Assembly (NCBI RefSeq): GCF_038022665.1
Contig: NZ_CP150629.1
Span: forward strand, 1,594,480-1,658,479
Direction: 5' to 3'
DNA: 64,000 nucleotides
Source: Methanolobus sp. WCC4
Lineage (GTDB): Archaea; Halobacteriota; Methanosarcinia; Methanosarcinales; Methanosarcinaceae
Shown: positions 39,901-48,055 of the stretch, one piece after another
Layout of the letters: each line of letters begins with the position of its first letter
Numbering within the stretch: position 1 is the stretch's first letter
Notes under the pieces: model-generated
Seen by the model: only the letters and a program-made list of their open reading frames with translations
Database searches by the model: none
What the model was told of the DNA's origin: nothing
Position numbers and translations under genes: made by a program

Positions 39901-40324
39901 ACCAGCCGATGAATCGGTCTTTGAGGAAGGTTCCATAATCGACGTGAATGTTGCCGCAAATGATGAGGACGGTGACAGTCTTAGCTACGTAATAAAAATA
40001 GATGGTATTCAGGTCTCTACTGCTTCAAGTTATGTATGGACAGTTGACTATGAATCAGCAGGAACCCATACTATCGAAGTGATAGTAAGTGATGGAACTG
40101 ACACTGTCAGCTCTTCAGGCACTGTAACCATTACAGACCTGCAGCCACGCTGGGATGTGAACGAGGATGGTGTTGTCAATGTACTTGACATCACACTAAT
40201 AGGCCAGAATTATGGTTCAAACTATTCTGAGGATTTGCCAAGGTGGGATGTCAATCAGGATGGTACGATTAACATTCAGGATTTGTCTATAGTTTCAGGT
40301 CATTTTGGTGAAACTGTTGAGTGA
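36920..40324 (+). CDS. secreted multidomain surface protein: beta-helix, Ig-like, cohesin and dockerin domains
   Basis: 1134 residues. An N-terminal signal peptide ends near IAQEQA (about 26). Residues about 100-440 form right-handed beta-helix repeats (many VIIKNSTMEYC / IIKDNTIQNVTGN turns), a pectate-lyase-like fold often binding or cutting polysaccharide. A carboxypeptidase-regulatory-like piece (VVDINGNPLENVKVTV, near 470) follows, then two Ig-like units around 580-745. Residues about 757-895 look like a cohesin (ISISPSSTTVAPGESFTID..., LTGSQFDLQY). Two further Ig/cadherin-like units follow to 1073. The end (about 1074-1134) is a type I dockerin with two calcium loops (DVNEDGVVNVLD, DVNQDGTINIQD). 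No membrane anchor or archaeosortase signal at the C-terminus. Confidence 0.8.
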   Translation: MFSKKNVLFFITIFSFIILIIEPAIAQEQAIISYDQSSKTISIESGTATLQDIADNINAVGVIEQTDNIYTVSATIYVATNAGLVLNNDILKMNCSFDGEYAIINNGDLDIVSSHITTINPNFNSYIDSFNARYIPRGWSFTLLDSSISNMGSNSRGIPAIMLGHMASAVGNIPKSPVIIKNSTMEYCEYGLLEFNAFGILPDDYYIVENNNFLQISSSKVGNAGLITLPGGSQFKNNSISYVSTKSYLIWTIGQADVLIQNNELYYSNALCLIGSKHSNNVTIQDNYMYGNSGSAIIIYKGWVDNYEFGDIVINNTIKKHYGDYAFRVQYYSSGRNIIKDNTIQNVTGNAFFFLATNNTLFEGNTIQSCTGTGIDFWSTSYRDVMMTNSNLTFKDNVIQDCFYSLNFIHPVENSFSINDSYLGSVKGIRQITNFTGGFINRHPGDGVILSANSVYNDYKYLDTKVVDINGNPLENVKVTVRNDVDTNYPAVNLVGEKKISVLTSATGHIPSVSNLENSLAIMDFKKSSSETKHMSYTIEVEKDIVINLSSIKPDSTWYRENSSVSSYTITAVIPEGSTSNPSIIGFAPSENNPFTKGETKKFQVWSDEDLTTMKWYVDSDLRSSGSMSYDWTVETGSHTIMFTGSNSNGAVVKIWEITEGESSVESPVSSGSTLTFVPSATSLTATTGESASFSVESSDEFALTTWYLDDLEVATGTTTYIQDWDTAGTHTLTFEGLTTTETITRTWNAVVSESEPSAFSSISISPSSTTVAPGESFTIDVYVDPAEALTGSQFDLQYSQFASVSTVSEGNLFTQGGLSTTFEYGSIDNTLGVLTDVYSAIVDSGTVSVPGTMATITMNAGTDSGILDLSLGNVVLSDASSNPAGYTVTSTSVLIDTAPVFPTISAQSVEEGLTLGFDISATDAEGDALTYTSTSIPSGASLSAQTFSWTPADGDAGSYTAVFEVTDGYLTDTLTVPITVTPMNHAPVITLFEPADESVFEEGSIIDVNVAANDEDGDSLSYVIKIDGIQVSTASSYVWTVDYESAGTHTIEVIVSDGTDTVSSSGTVTITDLQPRWDVNEDGVVNVLDITLIGQNYGSNYSEDLPRWDVNQDGTINIQDLSIVSGHFGETVE

Positions 40325-40401
40325 TGTAGGCCACATTGCTCAATTATCTTTTCACCATTAAAATGATAAACATCAAGCGCAAATCTGAGCTCATATTCAA
40401 A

Positions 40402-41376
40402 CTAATCTCTCAATAATTCCTTGACTGTGAGCCTAACACTCTTTTCTGAGTTAAGTTCAGGTTTCCATCCCTTTTCCTTTAATTTATTAATTGAAAGTGA
40501 CATTTTAGGGACATCGCCTTTCCATCCTCGTTTTCCACCAGTATAGGTAAATTCAACGTTTTCAAGTCCCATTTCTTCAGCAATAATTTTCCCAATCCTA
40601 GTGGTGGTAATTATGTCCTCTGATCCAATATTGAATATGTTTACTTCATCTTTAGAGTTTTCAATTGAAAACATAATTGATTTGACACATTCTTCTACAT
40701 GAAGATAGGACTTGGATTGTTTCCCGTCTCCAAGGATTTCAAGTATTTCTGGATTTTGTCTTAGTTTTCTGATGAAATCAACTATTACACCGTGTGTTCC
40801 CCTGTCCCCAATGATGTTTGCAAATCTGAATATCCATGACTTGATGTTAAATGTGTGTGAATAAGATGTGATCAATGCTTCACATGATAATTTGGATGCC
40901 CCATAGAGTGATATTGGCACAAGAGGGCCATAATTCTCAGGAGTTGGAATAACTGTTGCTTCGCCATATACTGTGGACGTGGATGTAAAAGCAATATTTT
41001 GAATTTTTTTCTTTCGAACAGCTTCAAGCACATTATAAGTTGCCTTTATATTCTGATTAAAATGAACTTTTGTATCGGTCATACCCAGTTTGACATCCGG
41101 GTTTGCAGCTACATGAAAAACGATGTCAATATTTTCACATGCCTCTTCTATCTCACTATCGTTCAGCAGATCTCCTTCGAATAAATTGAAATAAGGTTGG
41201 TCTAAGTGTTTTCCCAGAAAATCTATCTTCCCGGAACTTAAATTATCGAAAACTACGATGTCATTTCCTGCTTTTGAAAGTTGATCCACGATGTGGCTTC
41301 CAATAAATCCTGCTCCTCCAGTAACTAAAATACGTTTTTTCGTGAGATCATATGTTCCCGTGTTCACTATTTTCAA
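40402..41376 (-). CDS. NAD-dependent nucleotide-sugar epimerase (GalE-like SDR)
   Basis: 324 residues. Extended SDR fold: VTGGAGFIGSHIVDQL (NAD binding, about 19-34), FTSTSTVYGE, and the catalytic Y-x3-K in SLYGASKLSCEAL. Most like archaeal UDP-glucose/UDP-GlcNAc 4-epimerases. It begins five bases after the GlcNAc-phosphate transferase stop, so the pair is one transcript; the epimerase may set the sugar that the transferase or next enzymes use. Confidence 0.85.
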   Translation of the reverse strand: MKIVNTGTYDLTKKRILVTGGAGFIGSHIVDQLSKAGNDIVVFDNLSSGKIDFLGKHLDQPYFNLFEGDLLNDSEIEEACENIDIVFHVAANPDVKLGMTDTKVHFNQNIKATYNVLEAVRKKKIQNIAFTSTSTVYGEATVIPTPENYGPLVPISLYGASKLSCEALITSYSHTFNIKSWIFRFANIIGDRGTHGVIVDFIRKLRQNPEILEILGDGKQSKSYLHVEECVKSIMFSIENSKDEVNIFNIGSEDIITTTRIGKIIAEEMGLENVEFTYTGGKRGWKGDVPKMSLSINKLKEKGWKPELNSEKSVRLTVKELLRD

Positions 41377-41381
41377 ACTCC

Positions 41382-42362
41382 TTAAATCCTGCCGGGCAGC
41401 AGTATCCCGAGTAAACAGAAGAGACCGGTTAATGCGTACATTGCATAAGTTGCCTGTTTTTCTGTAACATTATAATAATATGGAAGCACCCATTTCAATG
41501 TGAGTTGATTTGGAACTTCCAGTATACCATCACCACGATCTTTCCCAAACTTTGCTTTGGGTAATTTTCGTGCTCTCCAGTAAACGTACATCAGAAAGTT
41601 CACCGTATGAGGAATCAGCATTATAAATCCACTGACTATGAAACCCTGGATAACAATGATCGTACCAATGGTTGCACCAATTGTTAAAGAACCCACGTTA
41701 CCCCAGAAAATCTTTGATGGATATCTGTCATACAAGAAATATGCGACAGTAGCTCCTGTGATGCTTACAACTGCAAAAATGTTCTCAACATCTGACAATA
41801 TAATAGATTTCAGGATTAGGGATAACAGTACTATTACAGACAGGCCTGAAGCAAGACCGTTGTACCCAGAATGCATATTTACGAGGTTGGATGCAACCAG
41901 GACATATGTGGGTACTATGAATTGCAAATAGAGGATTCCAAGTTCGATACTCCCAAAAGCCGGAAGAATGAAAGCTGTATGTGTAGCATACTGAATTAAT
42001 GGATATGAACAATAGTACATCAATAAGAGTTTTGTTACCCTCCCGATATCTATCATATCGTCCAGTACTCCAAACAGTCCGAAAAGGGCGATAACTATTA
42101 ATACCACATAATTTGTGGTCGAGAACTTGAAAAAAAGTGTATTGAGCGAGAAGGATACCATGGAAATAAGCAGAATGGCAATTCCCCCTCTTTCCGGAAC
42201 CATCGTCTTCTTGTGTTTGTAATAATCCCTTGCAAGAATGCCTTTTTCAGTTAGCTTATTTATGAAATAAGGCATTGACAAATATGTTGCTAAAAAAGGT
42301 ACCATAAAATTGCTGGCTAGTACGATGCCAAGTAGTTTGGTAGGGGTTTCTAAGTCAAGCAT
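41382..42362 (-). CDS. MraY/WecA-family polyprenyl-phosphate sugar-1-phosphate transferase (GlcNAc-1-P type)
   Basis: Starts lipid-linked glycan assembly by moving a HexNAc-1-phosphate onto polyprenyl (dolichyl) phosphate. 326 residues, about ten helices. Motifs: VPERGGIAILL (about 54-64), FGVLDDMID with the metal-binding DD (about 98-106), NMHSGYNGLASGLS, and FWGNVGSLTIGATIG. The profile resembles archaeal and eukaryotic GPT enzymes more than bacterial MraY. The only initiating transferase of this type in the window, so it may prime several of the glycans here. Confidence 0.88.
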   Translation of the reverse strand: MLDLETPTKLLGIVLASNFMVPFLATYLSMPYFINKLTEKGILARDYYKHKKTMVPERGGIAILLISMVSFSLNTLFFKFSTTNYVVLIVIALFGLFGVLDDMIDIGRVTKLLLMYYCSYPLIQYATHTAFILPAFGSIELGILYLQFIVPTYVLVASNLVNMHSGYNGLASGLSVIVLLSLILKSIILSDVENIFAVVSITGATVAYFLYDRYPSKIFWGNVGSLTIGATIGTIIVIQGFIVSGFIMLIPHTVNFLMYVYWRARKLPKAKFGKDRGDGILEVPNQLTLKWVLPYYYNVTEKQATYAMYALTGLFCLLGILLPGRI

Positions 42363-42565
42363 TATTTCAACAACTAGTTAATTTATTAGTGTTTAGATTT
42401 GTTTTATGTGTAATAGATTCAGCGATATATAGCGGTTATGCTATTACTTCATCAAGGAACAAACAATTTCAGTTCATATTAATATGGCCATATATTAACT
42501 TTTTTACAACTATTAATAAGATACAATGAAATATATGGCTCTTACATAATGTTTACAAATTACGC

Positions 42566-42640
42566 TTTGTCCGAAAAATAGGGTACTTTTCGGTCAACGA
42601 CAGGATTCTTCGGACAAATTAGAAAATTTTATATCTATGA
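42566..42640 (+). promoter_or_regulatory. candidate operator plus TATA box upstream of tandem GT2
   Basis: 42566-42590 repeats exactly the 25 bases at 8501-8525. It contains inverted arms CCGAAAA/TTTTCGG (42571-42577, 42587-42593), and its first ten bases TTTGTCCGAA pair perfectly with TTCGGACAAA at 42609-42618. About 14 bases later comes a TTTTATAT box (about 42632-42639) serving the gene at 42746 with a leader of roughly 80 bases. The symmetry and position suggest a regulator site; the regulator is not known. Confidence 0.5.
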
Positions 42641-42745
42641 ACAAACAATGAAGATGCATTACTTGTAACACATGTATACTACAATGCTTCATATGCCTTA
42701 TTCATAATGAGGTATACTTTCAACATCGTAAAAATGGTGTAATAT

Positions 42746-44311
42746 ATGGCAACGGTAGCGGTAATTCCAACTTTTAATGAAGAAGTTCATATACACGATG
42801 TAATAAAAAAAACTAAACATTATGTTGATGCCATTGTCGTTGTAGATGATTGCAGTACAGATTCAACTGCATTTATTGCTCATAATTTAGGGGCGAAGGT
42901 TGTTAAACATGAACACCATATGGGGAAAGCTGAAGCTTTGAAGTCAGGCTTTAAGGCTGCAATGGCTTTAAATCCAGAAATTATAGTCACTCTTTATGCA
43001 AATGGTAAGCATAATCCAGAAGATATTCCTAAACTAGTTGAGCCTATATATTGGCTTGAATACGATGTGGTTTCGGGAACTACACATTTTAGTGATTCTA
43101 CTGGTTTCCCGACGTTTGACGAGGAATTTTCTTCTGATGAACACTTATTATTTGATGCAAAAGTGAATGCAGATTCCCTCGACAAGTGTATGGGATTTAC
43201 TGCATTTTCATCAAAAATTTTTGATACCCTTCATTTTCATGAAAATGGAGATAGTGTTGAAGTTTCTCTTCTTAAGGATGCCTACAATGGAGGTTTCAAT
43301 GTCAGAATGCTTTCATCATCATGTTTACATAATCATGACTTGGAGCTTTTTCAGGATTATCGTATAGGGGTTGTTGTTGCTGCTTACAATGAGGAGACAT
43401 TAATTAAGACAACAGTCAATGGAATGCCTGATTATATTGATCGAATATATGTGATTAATGATTGCAGTACTGACGCTACGGCAGAAGTGTTAAAGACCAT
43501 TGATGATCAACGCTTGAGTATAATTACCCATGAAGTAAACCAAGGCGTTGGCGCGGCGAACCTTCATGGTTATCAGGAAGCTCTTAAAGAAAACATGGAT
43601 ATTGTTGTGATAATGAATGGTGACAATCAGATGAATCCTCTACAACTTCCGTACTTATTGTATCCGATTATTGAAGGTAAAGCGGACTATACAAAAGGAA
43701 ATCGTCTTTTCTGTGAGGAGTATCGTGTAGGTATGAGCAAATGGAGGGCATTTGGTAATGGTCTCCTTACAATGGTTACCAAGATTGCAAGTGGTTACTG
43801 GCACATTATGGACCCTCAAAATGGCTATACGGCTATCTCCAAAAAGGCTCTCTCAAATATAGAGATTCATACTCTCTACACTTATTATGGTTATTGCAAC
43901 GATATGCTAATCAAACTTAACACATTTGGTTTTCGTACTATGGACATACCTATGCCATCTCGCTACGGTCAGGAGAAATCTTCAATTAAGTACGGTCGGT
44001 ACATGGGAAAAGTTTCACTTATGCTTTTCCGCAAGTTTTTATGGAGACTTAAGACGAAGTACATGATATTAAACTTCCACCCTCTTGTGCTATTTTACAT
44101 ATTTGGTATGATTCTGTTACCTTTGGGTTTTGTGTTTGGAGTTTATATTTTCCTGACAAAAGTTATATTTGGATATCCTATATCACCAAATTTTCCCTTA
44201 CTTGACGCATTATTAATAATAACAGGTATACAGTTTACGTTGTTTGCAATGCTATTTGATATGCAAGAATGTAATCGTCAGAGTGATTTCGCCTCATATC
44301 GCTGTAAATAA
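42746..44311 (+). CDS. tandem glycosyltransferase family 2 with degenerate first domain
   Basis: 521 residues containing two GT2 (GT-A) domains: about 1-200 and 205-420, then two membrane helices (about 447-515). Both start with a VAVIPTFNEE or VVVAAYNEET strand and have a DDCSTD or NDCSTD loop. The metal-binding DxDGQH region is lost in domain 1 (YANGKHNPED, 84-93) and only partly changed in domain 2 (MNGDNQMNP, 290-298). Domain 2 resembles dolichyl-phosphate sugar synthases. Domain 1 is therefore probably a non-catalytic duplicate. Preceded by the candidate operator at 42566. Confidence 0.8.
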   Translation: MATVAVIPTFNEEVHIHDVIKKTKHYVDAIVVVDDCSTDSTAFIAHNLGAKVVKHEHHMGKAEALKSGFKAAMALNPEIIVTLYANGKHNPEDIPKLVEPIYWLEYDVVSGTTHFSDSTGFPTFDEEFSSDEHLLFDAKVNADSLDKCMGFTAFSSKIFDTLHFHENGDSVEVSLLKDAYNGGFNVRMLSSSCLHNHDLELFQDYRIGVVVAAYNEETLIKTTVNGMPDYIDRIYVINDCSTDATAEVLKTIDDQRLSIITHEVNQGVGAANLHGYQEALKENMDIVVIMNGDNQMNPLQLPYLLYPIIEGKADYTKGNRLFCEEYRVGMSKWRAFGNGLLTMVTKIASGYWHIMDPQNGYTAISKKALSNIEIHTLYTYYGYCNDMLIKLNTFGFRTMDIPMPSRYGQEKSSIKYGRYMGKVSLMLFRKFLWRLKTKYMILNFHPLVLFYIFGMILLPLGFVFGVYIFLTKVIFGYPISPNFPLLDALLIITGIQFTLFAMLFDMQECNRQSDFASYRCK

Positions 44312-44393
44312 CTATTCAAAAGTAATATATTCATAAAAAAATTAATATATTTATCTATGTTGTGATATCTTTATTGTTAGTGAGTGGTGCTTT

Positions 44394-45737
44394 ATGCAAG
44401 GATTGATGAAAAAAATAAATGATGGTAGTGCATGTGTAGGAATTATTGGCTTAGGATATGTTGGGCTGCCTTTGGCTGTTGAATTTTCTAAAAAGTTTGA
44501 TGTTATTGGATATGATGTTAATCAGTTAGCCGTTGAGCAGCTTTTGAATGGAATTTCCTATATTCAAGATGTTCCCAATTCTACTCTTTCTGCACAAGTT
44601 AATCAGTCTTTTCATCCAACTACAAATCAGGAAGAACTTTCAAAATGTGATTTCATATTAATTTGTGTTCCAACACCTCTCACCTTAGCTAATGAACCTG
44701 ATCTTAAGTACATTAAGGATGCATGCGAAACAATCTCTGAAATATTAAGAAAAGGTCAACTTATCATTCTTGAAAGTACAACTTATCCGGGTACTACTGA
44801 AGAAATAGTACTTCCTATACTGGAGTCATCTGGTTTGAAAGTCATGGATGATTTTGGTCTTGCGTATTCGCCTGAAAGAATAGATCCCGGTAATGCTAAA
44901 TATACTGTTTCAAATACTGCTAAAGTAGTAGGTGGCATTAATAAGGAGAGCACAGAAATTGCCTCCAAGTTGTACGGAAGCATTATTGATCAGGTAGTTC
45001 CTGTAACGGATGCTAAAACCGCTGAAGCCGTAAAGATTGTTGAAAATATTTTCAGGAATGTAAATATAGCTCTTGTGAATGAACTTTCGTTGATATTTGA
45101 AAAAATGGACATCGATGCCTGGGAAGTGATAGATGCAGCATCCACAAAACCCTATGGCTTCATGCCGTTTTATCCGGGTCCTGGTGTAGGTGGTCATTGC
45201 ATTCCTCTTGATCCATTCTATATGTCATATAAAGCCAAAAAACATGATTTCATTCCTCGATTTATTGAGACTTCAGGTGAAATTAACAATTTTATGAAAA
45301 TTCATGTTATCAATTTGGTCGAAAAGGGATTGAATCAAGTCAGTAAAAGAATATATGGATCAACAGTTGCAGTATTGGGATTGGCTTATAAGAAGGATAT
45401 TGATGATACAAGAGAATCTCCTTCTAAAAAGATAATTGAAGAACTTGTAAATCTTGGAGCTAGTGTAAAAACATATGATCCATATGCTTCTTTCATAGAA
45501 ACTGGTGCTGGAAAATTTAATTCCGAAACAAGTATGGAAACTACCTTGGATGATGTGGACTGTGCTATATTTGTAGTTGATCATACCATCTTTAAGGAAA
45601 TTGATCTTAGGAATGTAGCTAGACTTATGAAATCTCCAGTTATTGTCGATTGCAAAAATGTATTCTCAGATATGGATGGATTTGTATATTTGGGCATTGG
45701 AAAAGCAATAAATACGGACAGTTATAATATAAAATAA
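44394..45737 (+). CDS. UDP-glucose/UDP-HexNAc 6-dehydrogenase (WbpO/TviB-like)
   Basis: NAD-dependent two-step oxidation of C6 of a UDP-sugar to the uronic acid. 447 residues. Rossmann motif GIIGLGYVGLPLAVEF (16-31), ESTTYPGTTEE (127-137), SPERIDPG (159-166), and catalytic Cys269 in GVGGHCIPLDP. The SPERIDPGN form and length are like the UDP-GalNAc/GlcNAc dehydrogenases WbpO and TviB rather than UDP-glucose dehydrogenase. It follows the tandem GT2 on the same strand. A distinct second dehydrogenase lies at 60830. Confidence 0.87.
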   Translation: MQGLMKKINDGSACVGIIGLGYVGLPLAVEFSKKFDVIGYDVNQLAVEQLLNGISYIQDVPNSTLSAQVNQSFHPTTNQEELSKCDFILICVPTPLTLANEPDLKYIKDACETISEILRKGQLIILESTTYPGTTEEIVLPILESSGLKVMDDFGLAYSPERIDPGNAKYTVSNTAKVVGGINKESTEIASKLYGSIIDQVVPVTDAKTAEAVKIVENIFRNVNIALVNELSLIFEKMDIDAWEVIDAASTKPYGFMPFYPGPGVGGHCIPLDPFYMSYKAKKHDFIPRFIETSGEINNFMKIHVINLVEKGLNQVSKRIYGSTVAVLGLAYKKDIDDTRESPSKKIIEELVNLGASVKTYDPYASFIETGAGKFNSETSMETTLDDVDCAIFVVDHTIFKEIDLRNVARLMKSPVIVDCKNVFSDMDGFVYLGIGKAINTDSYNIK

Positions 45738-45832
45738 TTTTATGCTCTTACAAATTTGCAAGTGGTATAGCTATTAATGTTTTAAGTTTTATAATATGTA
45801 CATTTCAAGAAAGAGTAATTGGGACATAAAAA

Positions 45833-46873
45833 ATGAACCTGAAATTTATTGCACTGATAGTTTCTTTGCTAGTAAGCATTTTTTGTCCTTTTGTGGTAAG
45901 TGCACAAAATGTTGTTTTTGACAATTCCGCAGGTTTTTTTGGAATCGACTCTTACAGCGGAGTTGGAGTTGCGCTACTTGCTGATGAATTAAGATTAGAA
46001 GGGTATGATGTCAAAGAAACAAATGATTTTCATAATGTAGATTGCTCAATGATTACGGATGATATGTTGAATAGTACAGATATACTTGTATTAATAAATC
46101 CACGAAGGTCTTTTAGTTTTGAAGAGAAAATTGTAGTGAATAAGTTTGTAACAAATGGAAAAAGTCTTTTGTTAGTTTGTGACAATCCCGAATCAATTGA
46201 ATATGCAAATACGCTTTCTTCGGTATTTGGTGCATGGTTCCTTCCACAGTATCTTGGAGACGTTTTCATAAACTCAACGTTGGGACAAATGCATTTCTAT
46301 TCCCCTTTACCAATAATCACTGATATTGAACCGGATATTTCAATTCAGTATGAGGGATCTGCAGGTGATTGGACAAACCGCTGGATTATCCCTGAAAAAA
46401 CCTATAATTCATCATATAGCATTTTATCCGGTTTTAATTATGGTGAGGGAAGGATTATATTGTTGGGTGATAGTGATATTCTTCAGAATGAGAATTTTAA
46501 CGCTAATAAGGACTTCAATATGTTGGTTTTTGATTATTTATGCAATAATGATACTGACACGAAAGTAAGTTACTCTCCAGATGCACTTCAGATCACTACA
46601 GATGAAAGTAAAAAAGGAATAGCATATTTGCATGTAAAAAACACTTGTGACTATAATGTAACTATTGACTTAATAAAACCTCCTTTACTTGACAATATAA
46701 TTACAATTAATCCCCAAGTAATCAAGTTGGAGCCAGGGCAGGAATCACAAGTTATTCTTTTAGCTACCTGGAATGAGAGTTATTCCAGTATTAGTGACAT
46801 TATACGGATTGAGACGGATTATGGTTTAATCACTCAAAATGATTATTTTGGAGTTACGGTTGGTTTTCTATGA
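45833..46873 (+). CDS. exported protein with GldG/DUF4350-like (GATase-fold) domain
   Basis: 346 residues. A signal peptide (FIALIVSLLVSIFCPFVVSAQ) ends near residue 24. Residues about 30-240 read like a class I glutamine amidotransferase-like fold (DILVLINPRRSFSFEEKIVVNKFVTNGKSLLLV and GRIILLGDSDI), as in GldG-type and DUF4350 proteins, but without a visible catalytic cysteine. A beta-sandwich-like tail follows. It overlaps the next gene by four bases (ATGA), so the pair is translationally coupled. Function unknown; sensing or binding on the outer surface is a guess. Confidence 0.6.
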   Translation: MNLKFIALIVSLLVSIFCPFVVSAQNVVFDNSAGFFGIDSYSGVGVALLADELRLEGYDVKETNDFHNVDCSMITDDMLNSTDILVLINPRRSFSFEEKIVVNKFVTNGKSLLLVCDNPESIEYANTLSSVFGAWFLPQYLGDVFINSTLGQMHFYSPLPIITDIEPDISIQYEGSAGDWTNRWIIPEKTYNSSYSILSGFNYGEGRIILLGDSDILQNENFNANKDFNMLVFDYLCNNDTDTKVSYSPDALQITTDESKKGIAYLHVKNTCDYNVTIDLIKPPLLDNIITINPQVIKLEPGQESQVILLATWNESYSSISDIIRIETDYGLITQNDYFGVTVGFL

Positions 46874-47961
46874 GATGGATTCCCATTTTTATGCTAGTCT
46901 TTATTTTGTTTCTGCCTACGCCTGTCATTGCAGATGATATTACTATCACCTATGACCAAGTTCTCATCGGTGACAATCATATTTTCTGGTATGGTCAGGG
47001 TGAACTTATCTCGGAAGCTGGAAATGATTTCTTTTTTGATTATGGCGAAAGTGAAATATTAACCACTAGCAGCAGTGCGAAAGCTGTAGGACTTGACGAT
47101 TCTAAAATACATTTCAGCTCATCCAATGATGTATTTGAAGCAAATTTCCTTTCTTCGATGCCGGAAACATTTGGAACGGGTATTTTTAAAGTATACACTA
47201 TTAAAGTTGAACTTCCTGAAGTTAATGAAGAAAAAAAAGTTCAAATTAAAATAGAGGATGCAGGAAAGATTATTGTCTCGAATGTCGATATAATAAGCAG
47301 TAAAACAGATGGGCAGTATTTAATTCTTAATTTTGAAACAAAGAATCGTGATATGGAAATAACGTATATTACAAAACCTACATTTAAATTATTTTCAATT
47401 CTACTTGCCACTGCATTATTTTCATTGTTGTTTTTAATTTTAATTCTCATTAGAAGAATAGATATTCTGGAAGGCATCAAAATGAATGTCAATGACTTTA
47501 AAAAGGCAGCAATATTCGAATCACGCATGAACAAAGACAATTACGAACTATCTTTGGATCTGTTCAAATTAAAGCTTTACAATTTACTTGAAATTAGTGG
47601 CAACAGATTTTATTTGAGAATTCCTTTCTGGCTATTCTATTGTTTTATTTTTATAGTCCTTTTGTGTTCATTTTTTAGATCTATGACTTACCCGGTGGAA
47701 GATATCTGGAACATGCTTAATAGAGGTCGTATAGTGATATTCTTTTTTGTATCTGTATTAGCTTTGTTATCATTGATACTGATTGCGTCTATCAGGACAG
47801 ATCGGGATGCTTCCATAGTTTTTGGATTGATAGGGGGATGCCTTGTTGGAATAATTTTATCTCATTTCGGTTCAATAGCAGTTATCCTTTCTCTAACTAC
47901 CGCTCTGCTAATTTATTTCCTATCAATGGCAGCACTCAACAAAAATTTAGCAGAGGTGTGA
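46870..47961 (+). CDS. exported multi-pass membrane protein of unknown function
   Basis: 363 residues. A signal peptide (RWIPIFMLVFILFLPTPVIA) ends near residue 22; a beta-rich outer domain runs to about 170; a membrane helix follows (about 174-196), then a cytoplasmic stretch of about 55 residues and four to five more helices to the C-terminus. Overlaps the GldG/DUF4350-like gene by four bases and is followed directly by a GT2 stub with a good ribosome-binding site, so these three once formed an operon. No family recognised. Confidence 0.6.
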   Translation: MRWIPIFMLVFILFLPTPVIADDITITYDQVLIGDNHIFWYGQGELISEAGNDFFFDYGESEILTTSSSAKAVGLDDSKIHFSSSNDVFEANFLSSMPETFGTGIFKVYTIKVELPEVNEEKKVQIKIEDAGKIIVSNVDIISSKTDGQYLILNFETKNRDMEITYITKPTFKLFSILLATALFSLLFLILILIRRIDILEGIKMNVNDFKKAAIFESRMNKDNYELSLDLFKLKLYNLLEISGNRFYLRIPFWLFYCFIFIVLLCSFFRSMTYPVEDIWNMLNRGRIVIFFFVSVLALLSLILIASIRTDRDASIVFGLIGGCLVGIILSHFGSIAVILSLTTALLIYFLSMAALNKNLAEV

Positions 47962-47962
47962 T

Positions 47963-48025
47963 TTGAAACTCATTGTAACAATACCAGCATATAAGGACGG
48001 AAAGACAATAGGAAATTTGAAGTAA
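47963..48025 (+). pseudogene. N-terminal stub of a glycosyltransferase family 2 gene
   Basis: A TTG at 47963 has GAGGTG upstream and begins KLIVTIPAYKDGKTIGN, the first strand of dolichyl-phosphate-type GT2 enzymes (usual form IPAYNEEKTIG). After 20 codons it stops at TAA (48023-48025) and the sequence changes to the rfbC leader. I infer the rest of the gene was lost when the rfb genes arrived or by an adjoining deletion. Confidence 0.6.
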
Positions 48026-48055
48026 GTAAATTTACTTGAAAATTGAATCATAATA

